Source: an uncultured Lachnospiraceae bacterium (lineage in GTDB: Bacteria > Bacillota > Clostridia > Lachnospirales > Lachnospiraceae). Taken from it: DNA of 64,000 nt. Both the position numbers and the translations under genes were made by a program. Positions 60,367 through 64,000 of this stretch are shown here, in pieces; within the stretch, counting starts at the first letter, position 1, and each line of letters starts with the position of its first letter. The stretch is from positions 62,001-126,000 of the forward strand of contig CAMKQH010000009.1 in the NCBI GenBank assembly GCA_946414885.1, written 5' to 3'. The notes under the pieces are model-generated. The model worked only from the letters and a program-made list of their open reading frames with translations. It did not search any database and was not told the DNA's origin.

Positions 60367-61232
60367 GAAATGCCTGGAAGGGCTGGCTGGACGCGACGGA
60401 CGCCGGAAAGCTTGGCGCGTTGCTTCTCCTGGTACTTATGCTGGTTTGGCTCTGGAAGCTTGGAAGTGAAAAACAAAAGGACCTGTTCCGGTACGGGGCG
60501 GTCATGACGGCCGTCTGCATCTGTCCCGTCAGCGCGGTGCTTTTGATGCTTTATCAGACAAAGTTTTATGATTATGAGTGGATCTGGACGGCGGTTCCTG
60601 CCATGGCCGTTCTGGCCTGCGGCGGCACCTTGGTCCTGGAACGTCTGTGGGAGAAGGCAGACGGAAAGTGGGCGCGGATTGCCATTACCGGCATGGCGCT
60701 TGCGGTACTTCTTCTTTGCGGAAAGCTGGGAAATCCCAAGTGGACCGTGCAGGACGTGAGCACGGAGAGGGAGGAAGTTGCCGACGTTTTGAAGCAGGTA
60801 GGAGAGGTCACGGGCGGCATTGGCTGTCTCTGGGCGCCAAAGGAAGTGATGTCACAAGCCCGAAGCCTCGATGGAAGCATCCGCCTTCTCTATGGCAGAA
60901 ACATGTGGCAGGAGCATCTGAACGCGTTTTCCTATGATGATTACTCTCAGGATCAAAGAGATCTTTACGCGTGGATGAGCCTGGCCGGAGCGTATGGGAC
61001 GCTGAACGTGCCGGTCCCGGCGGATCTGGACGTGGTCGGAGAAGCTCCGGAGGCAGGGGGAACCTTGGAAGGGATTTCCTGCATTCAAAAGGCACTGGAT
61101 CTGGGCGTGGATCAAATCTTGCTTCCCGGGATTCTGACGGAGGATTCCCTTGCGGAAGTGGAGAGCACGTTTTCAGTATCGCCCCAAAAGATTGGCCGGT
61201 ATTGGCTGTTATCCTTTGAACGGAAGGACTGA
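60351..61232 (+). CDS. Membrane protein with extracytoplasmic domain (partner of the preceding gene)
   Basis: 293 residues, with its own RBS AAAGGAGGG before ATG 60351, inside the end of the previous gene. Three or four membrane helices (~20-35, 43-63, 75-92, 105-120) are followed by a ~165-residue soluble domain (STEREEVADVLKQVGEVTGG ... LWAPKEVMSQARSLDGSIRL, LYGRNMW). No known family. The topology fits the C-terminal part of GT-C/DUF6077-type proteins. Functional assignment to cell-surface polysaccharide export or assembly is by position in the EPS cluster. Confidence 0.65.
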   Translation: MLELLRNAWKGWLDATDAGKLGALLLLVLMLVWLWKLGSEKQKDLFRYGAVMTAVCICPVSAVLLMLYQTKFYDYEWIWTAVPAMAVLACGGTLVLERLWEKADGKWARIAITGMALAVLLLCGKLGNPKWTVQDVSTEREEVADVLKQVGEVTGGIGCLWAPKEVMSQARSLDGSIRLLYGRNMWQEHLNAFSYDDYSQDQRDLYAWMSLAGAYGTLNVPVPADLDVVGEAPEAGGTLEGISCIQKALDLGVDQILLPGILTEDSLAEVESTFSVSPQKIGRYWLLSFERKD

Positions 61233-61262
61233 TCCCCGCAGGTGCGGAGGATGGACGAAGGA

Positions 61263-62033
61263 ATGGTGGAAGAAAAACTTCCGGTCGTAAGCATTGTTAC
61301 GCCGGTTTACAACGTAAAAAAGTTCATACGGGAAACGATGGACTGTGTCCGCGCCCAGACTTTTGAAGCGTGGGAAATGCTTTTGGTAGAAGACGGGAGC
61401 ACGGATGGTACGCCGGAAGAGATCCAAAGGTATTTGGAGGAGACGGGGGAAAGCCGGATCCGGCTGATCCGCCAGGAGGATAACGGCGGAGCGGCGCGGG
61501 CGAGGAACCGAGGCGTGAAGGAATCGCGGGGAAGATTTATCGCGTACGTCGACGCGGATGATCTCTGGGAGCCGGACAAGCTGAACCGTCAGCTCCGGTT
61601 CATGGAGGAAAGAAAAGCGGCATTTTCCTTCACGGGATATGAGTTTGCGGATGAAAACGGGAAAGGTACCGGGAAGGTTGTCAAGGTCCCGGAGACCATA
61701 AATTACAAAGAGGCCTTGAAAAACACCACGATTTTTACTTCGACGGTCATGTTTGACTCGGAGCAGATTCCCAAGGAAGAATTGATGATGCCTGAGATCA
61801 AAAGTGAGGATACGGCCCTTTGGTGGAAGGTGCTTCGCAGCGGACGCGTGGCATACGGGCTGAATGAGAATTTAGTGAAATACAGACGGGCAGGCAAATC
61901 CCTGTCATCAAATAAGCTGGAAGCGATCCGAAGGATTTGGAACCTGTATCGCAAGGCAGAGGGAATGAGCATATTAAGCAGCTGTTGGCATTTCTGCTTT
62001 TGGGCGATACGGGCCGTGAAACGCCGGGTTTAG
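61263..62033 (+). CDS. Family 2 glycosyltransferase (EpsH/WaaE-like)
   Basis: 256 residues from ATG 61263. The start is uncertain: GGAGG (61246-61250) directly abuts an ATG at 61251 and is 12 nt from 61263. GT-A domain: VSIVTPVYNVKKFIRETMDC, LLVEDGSTDGTPEEI, GGAARARNRGVKESRGRFIA and YVDADDLWEPDKLNRQL (DxD), SEDTALWWKVLRSG. A short amphipathic C-terminus follows. Cytoplasmic sugar transfer onto a lipid-linked repeat unit is likely. Confidence 0.93.
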   Translation: MVEEKLPVVSIVTPVYNVKKFIRETMDCVRAQTFEAWEMLLVEDGSTDGTPEEIQRYLEETGESRIRLIRQEDNGGAARARNRGVKESRGRFIAYVDADDLWEPDKLNRQLRFMEERKAAFSFTGYEFADENGKGTGKVVKVPETINYKEALKNTTIFTSTVMFDSEQIPKEELMMPEIKSEDTALWWKVLRSGRVAYGLNENLVKYRRAGKSLSSNKLEAIRRIWNLYRKAEGMSILSSCWHFCFWAIRAVKRRV

Positions 62034-62053
62034 TAATTGGAGGTACTTACGTC

Positions 62054-63511
62054 GTGGAAAGAAACGTGCATGAAGAGCGATTGCGAAAAATGGAGGCATT
62101 TAAGCGGTTGATCAACCTGGGCTTGTCCATGTTAAGCCTGGCGGTGGTGATCGGCATCTTTGCCTATTTCTGGTTTGTCTATTACCAAAAGAGTCTGGTG
62201 GATGACCTGCATTTTTACAGATACGGACACCTGCTGGAGATCACCATATACGGCGTTGTTCTCTACGCGTTTTCCAAAATGTACGGCGGAACGAGATTTG
62301 GATACCTGAAGAATACGGAAATCATTTTCTCCCAGATTTTTGCAACCGCGATCGCGGATCTGTTTATCTACGGAGAGCTTTCCCTGATGGCGTTTCAACT
62401 GTTCTGGCCGATGTTTTTTGTATGGATGTTCCTGGCACAGTCCGTTGCCCTTATCATTTACACCAACATAGCGAACAAATTGTATCGTCACATGTTCCCG
62501 CCCAGAAAGCTTTTGTTCCTGCATGGTCCTCGTTCTACGGAAGACATTTGCGCCAAGTTTGCCGGAAGAAAGGACAAGTACCTGATTACCAGAAAAGAGC
62601 AGGTTCGCGAGGATATGACAGAGAATTACCGGCTGATCATGGAATCCTATCAGAGCGGAGAATGCAATGCCGTGGTGATCTGGGACGTGTCCACGGCAGA
62701 TCGCAACAAGTTGTTGAAATTTTGTTACGCAAATTCCATTCGCATCTACATGATGCCGAAGATCACGGACGTGATCATGACGGGGGCGGAGGAGCTTCAC
62801 GTGTTTGACAGCCCCATGCTTCTTACGAGGGAGTACTCCCTTACCATGGAACAGAGATTTATCAAGCGCATGATCGACATAGTCTGTTCCCTGATCTTGA
62901 TCGTTCTTGCGTCTCCCATCATGCTGATCACGGCGATTCTGATCAAGTTGGGGGACCGGGGTCCCGTGCTCTACAAACAGGTTCGCTGCACCATCGGGCA
63001 AAAGGAGTTTAAGATCCTAAAATTCCGCAGCATGAGAACCGATGCGGAGAAGGACGGACAGGCCCGTCTCGCGCAAAAGAATGACGACCGCATCACGCCG
63101 ATCGGAAAATTCATTCGGGCGTGCCGCATTGATGAATTGCCGCAACTCTTCAACATCCTCAAGGGCGACATGTCCTTTATCGGTCCAAGACCGGAGCGCC
63201 CTGAGATCATCGCACAGTATCTGGAAGTGATGCCGGAGTTCGTATATCGCATGAAGGTGAAGGCTGGACTTGCGGGCTTTGCGCAGGTTTACGGAAAATA
63301 CAACACGACGCCCTACGACAAGTTGAAGCTGGACCTGACCTACATCGAGAATTATTCCGTGTTGCTTGACGTGAAGTTAATGCTGTTAACGCTGAAGGTG
63401 CTCTTCTGGCCGGACAGCACGGAGGGCGTGGATGCACAGCAGATCACGGCGCTTCGTGAGGAAAAGCGGGAGCAGGAGATGCTTGAGAAGGAGAACGGGG
63501 ATGAAAGATAA
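62054..63511 (+). CDS. Polyprenyl-phosphate glycosyl-1-phosphate transferase (priming sugar transferase)
   Basis: 485 residues from GTG 62054 (GGAGG 9 nt upstream); the longer frame to 61937 lies within the previous gene. Four N-terminal helices, a nucleotide-binding-like middle domain, then the bacterial sugar-transferase core: a helix IDIVCSLILIVLASPIMLIT, GPVLYKQVRCTIGQKEFKIL, KFRSMRTDAE, RACRIDELPQLFNILKGDMS and FIGPRPERPEI. It loads the first sugar-1-phosphate onto undecaprenyl phosphate and so starts the repeat unit. It overlaps the next gene by 11 nt. Confidence 0.95.
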   Translation: MERNVHEERLRKMEAFKRLINLGLSMLSLAVVIGIFAYFWFVYYQKSLVDDLHFYRYGHLLEITIYGVVLYAFSKMYGGTRFGYLKNTEIIFSQIFATAIADLFIYGELSLMAFQLFWPMFFVWMFLAQSVALIIYTNIANKLYRHMFPPRKLLFLHGPRSTEDICAKFAGRKDKYLITRKEQVREDMTENYRLIMESYQSGECNAVVIWDVSTADRNKLLKFCYANSIRIYMMPKITDVIMTGAEELHVFDSPMLLTREYSLTMEQRFIKRMIDIVCSLILIVLASPIMLITAILIKLGDRGPVLYKQVRCTIGQKEFKILKFRSMRTDAEKDGQARLAQKNDDRITPIGKFIRACRIDELPQLFNILKGDMSFIGPRPERPEIIAQYLEVMPEFVYRMKVKAGLAGFAQVYGKYNTTPYDKLKLDLTYIENYSVLLDVKLMLLTLKVLFWPDSTEGVDAQQITALREEKREQEMLEKENGDER

Positions 63512-64000
63512 TGCATGGGGAAAAGAACCCTTTGACCTTAGGCTGACTTTTCTTCGGATGATCCGGGAACTCCCCTGGATCCTGGTGACGACGGCGTTGG
63601 TGACGATCGTGCTCGGCGGCGGTTATTATCTGAAAAACGTCACGTTCCGTCAGAGGGTATATGAGGCGTCAACCACGTGCAACGTGGAATACGCCGATCC
63701 CAACTGGTATCAAAACACAAAATACCTCAATGAATATACCTGGGGACTTTGGGTGCAGACAAGTGAGTTTGCGGACGGTATCGTAAAGCGGCTCCCGGCG
63801 GGAACGGTTGCTGCGGAGGAGCTGGAGCAGACGCTGAGGGCTGAGCTTCCCTCCGACCTGAGAATGGTGAGGGTTTGCTATTCCTCCACCGATGAAAACA
63901 AAGCCAATCTTGTGAACGGGGCGATCGGGGCGACCATGGAGGAAGACATCGCGGCGATCCATCCGGACATTGCCGCCATTCGCGTCGTGGACGTTAAGAA
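63501..64000 (+). CDS. Wzz/YveK-type polysaccharide chain-length or co-polymerase protein (3' truncated by window)
   Basis: The frame is open from ATG 63501 (AAGGAG upstream) to the window end, 166 codons. Sequence: KDNAWGKEPFDLRLTFLRMI, then a membrane helix (~23-44, PWILVTTALVTIVLGGGYYL) and an extracellular region with YEASTTCNVEYADPNWY, STDENKANLVNGAIGATMEE. The helix-then-periplasmic layout fits the Wzz superfamily (capsular co-polymerase, chain-length control), expected next to a priming transferase. The C-terminal helix is beyond the window. Confidence 0.75.
   Translation, partial: MKDNAWGKEPFDLRLTFLRMIRELPWILVTTALVTIVLGGGYYLKNVTFRQRVYEASTTCNVEYADPNWYQNTKYLNEYTWGLWVQTSEFADGIVKRLPAGTVAAEELEQTLRAELPSDLRMVRVCYSSTDENKANLVNGAIGATMEEDIAAIHPDIAAIRVVDVK

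Overview
The window looks like chromosome of a Gram-positive, low-to-mid G+C Clostridia, most probably a Lachnospiraceae gut commensal. Supporting marks are the FtsEX / M23 / CtpA module, CdaA-CdaR for c-di-AMP, a YerB-type DUF3048 lipoprotein, a stand-alone Spo0A DNA-binding domain, a domain-permuted GH3 beta-glucosidase of the Butyrivibrio/Ruminococcus type, TraX, UMF1-family MFS and CvfB. Base composition by eye is near 50 % G+C, except for a clearly AT-rich island around 10.8-12.2 kb. No rRNA, tRNA, insertion sequence or prophage was recognised.

Layout. 0-8.9 kb: the end of a GGDEF-EAL protein, a decayed SUKH gene, a secreted membrane-anchored protein on the minus strand, a U32-like protein, an Old-Yellow-Enzyme reductase, a fused Memo-AMMECR1 protein with its radical-SAM partner (AmmeMemoRadiSam), and TraX. 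8.9-12.5 kb: an accessory island with a GH29 fucosidase, an orphan HicB beside a decayed hicA, a two-repeat type I-C-like CRISPR remnant, and an intact hicAB pair. 12.6-26.5 kb: an FAD oxidoreductase, then a long co-directional run (membrane protein, histidine kinase, response regulator, lipoprotein, TatD, DUF445, phospholipase-C-like, MFS, YolD-like, small Cys/Lys-rich membrane protein, Y-family polymerase, glycerol-1-phosphate dehydrogenase-like). 26.5-34.1 kb: permuted GH3, CPBP protease, acyl-ACP thioesterase, CvfB, GDPD and a PucR/CdaR-type regulator. 34.2-38.6 kb: ftsE, ftsX, M23 hydrolase, CtpA (division and wall remodelling). 38.7-50.6 kb: uvrB, two small genes, uvrA, DUF402, Suv3-like helicase, mreB-like and recD2 (repair and nucleic acids). 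50.6-55.5 kb: comF-like, two membrane proteins, cdaA, cdaR. 55.5-64 kb: HPr, DUF3048, divergent PAP2, GtrB-like glycosyltransferase, Spo0A-domain protein, and the start of an exopolysaccharide cluster (GT-C-like membrane proteins, GT2, priming sugar transferase, Wzz-type protein running off the end).

Most interesting non-gene structure: (1) a dispersed ~31-bp palindromic repeat in four copies, one inside the GH3 reading frame; (2) the minimal CRISPR remnant without cas genes; (3) a hicA toxin killed by one base deletion plus a nonsense codon while its promoter, RBS and antitoxin survive; (4) 0A-box-like sites in the promoter of the Spo0A-domain gene; (5) a perfect 14-bp palindrome at the expected transcription start of the GtrB-like gene; (6) a window-wide preference for NAC before GTN codons, so that ACGT is favoured over ATGT. 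Several start codons were moved downstream of the longest reading frame because promoter and RBS positions demand it.
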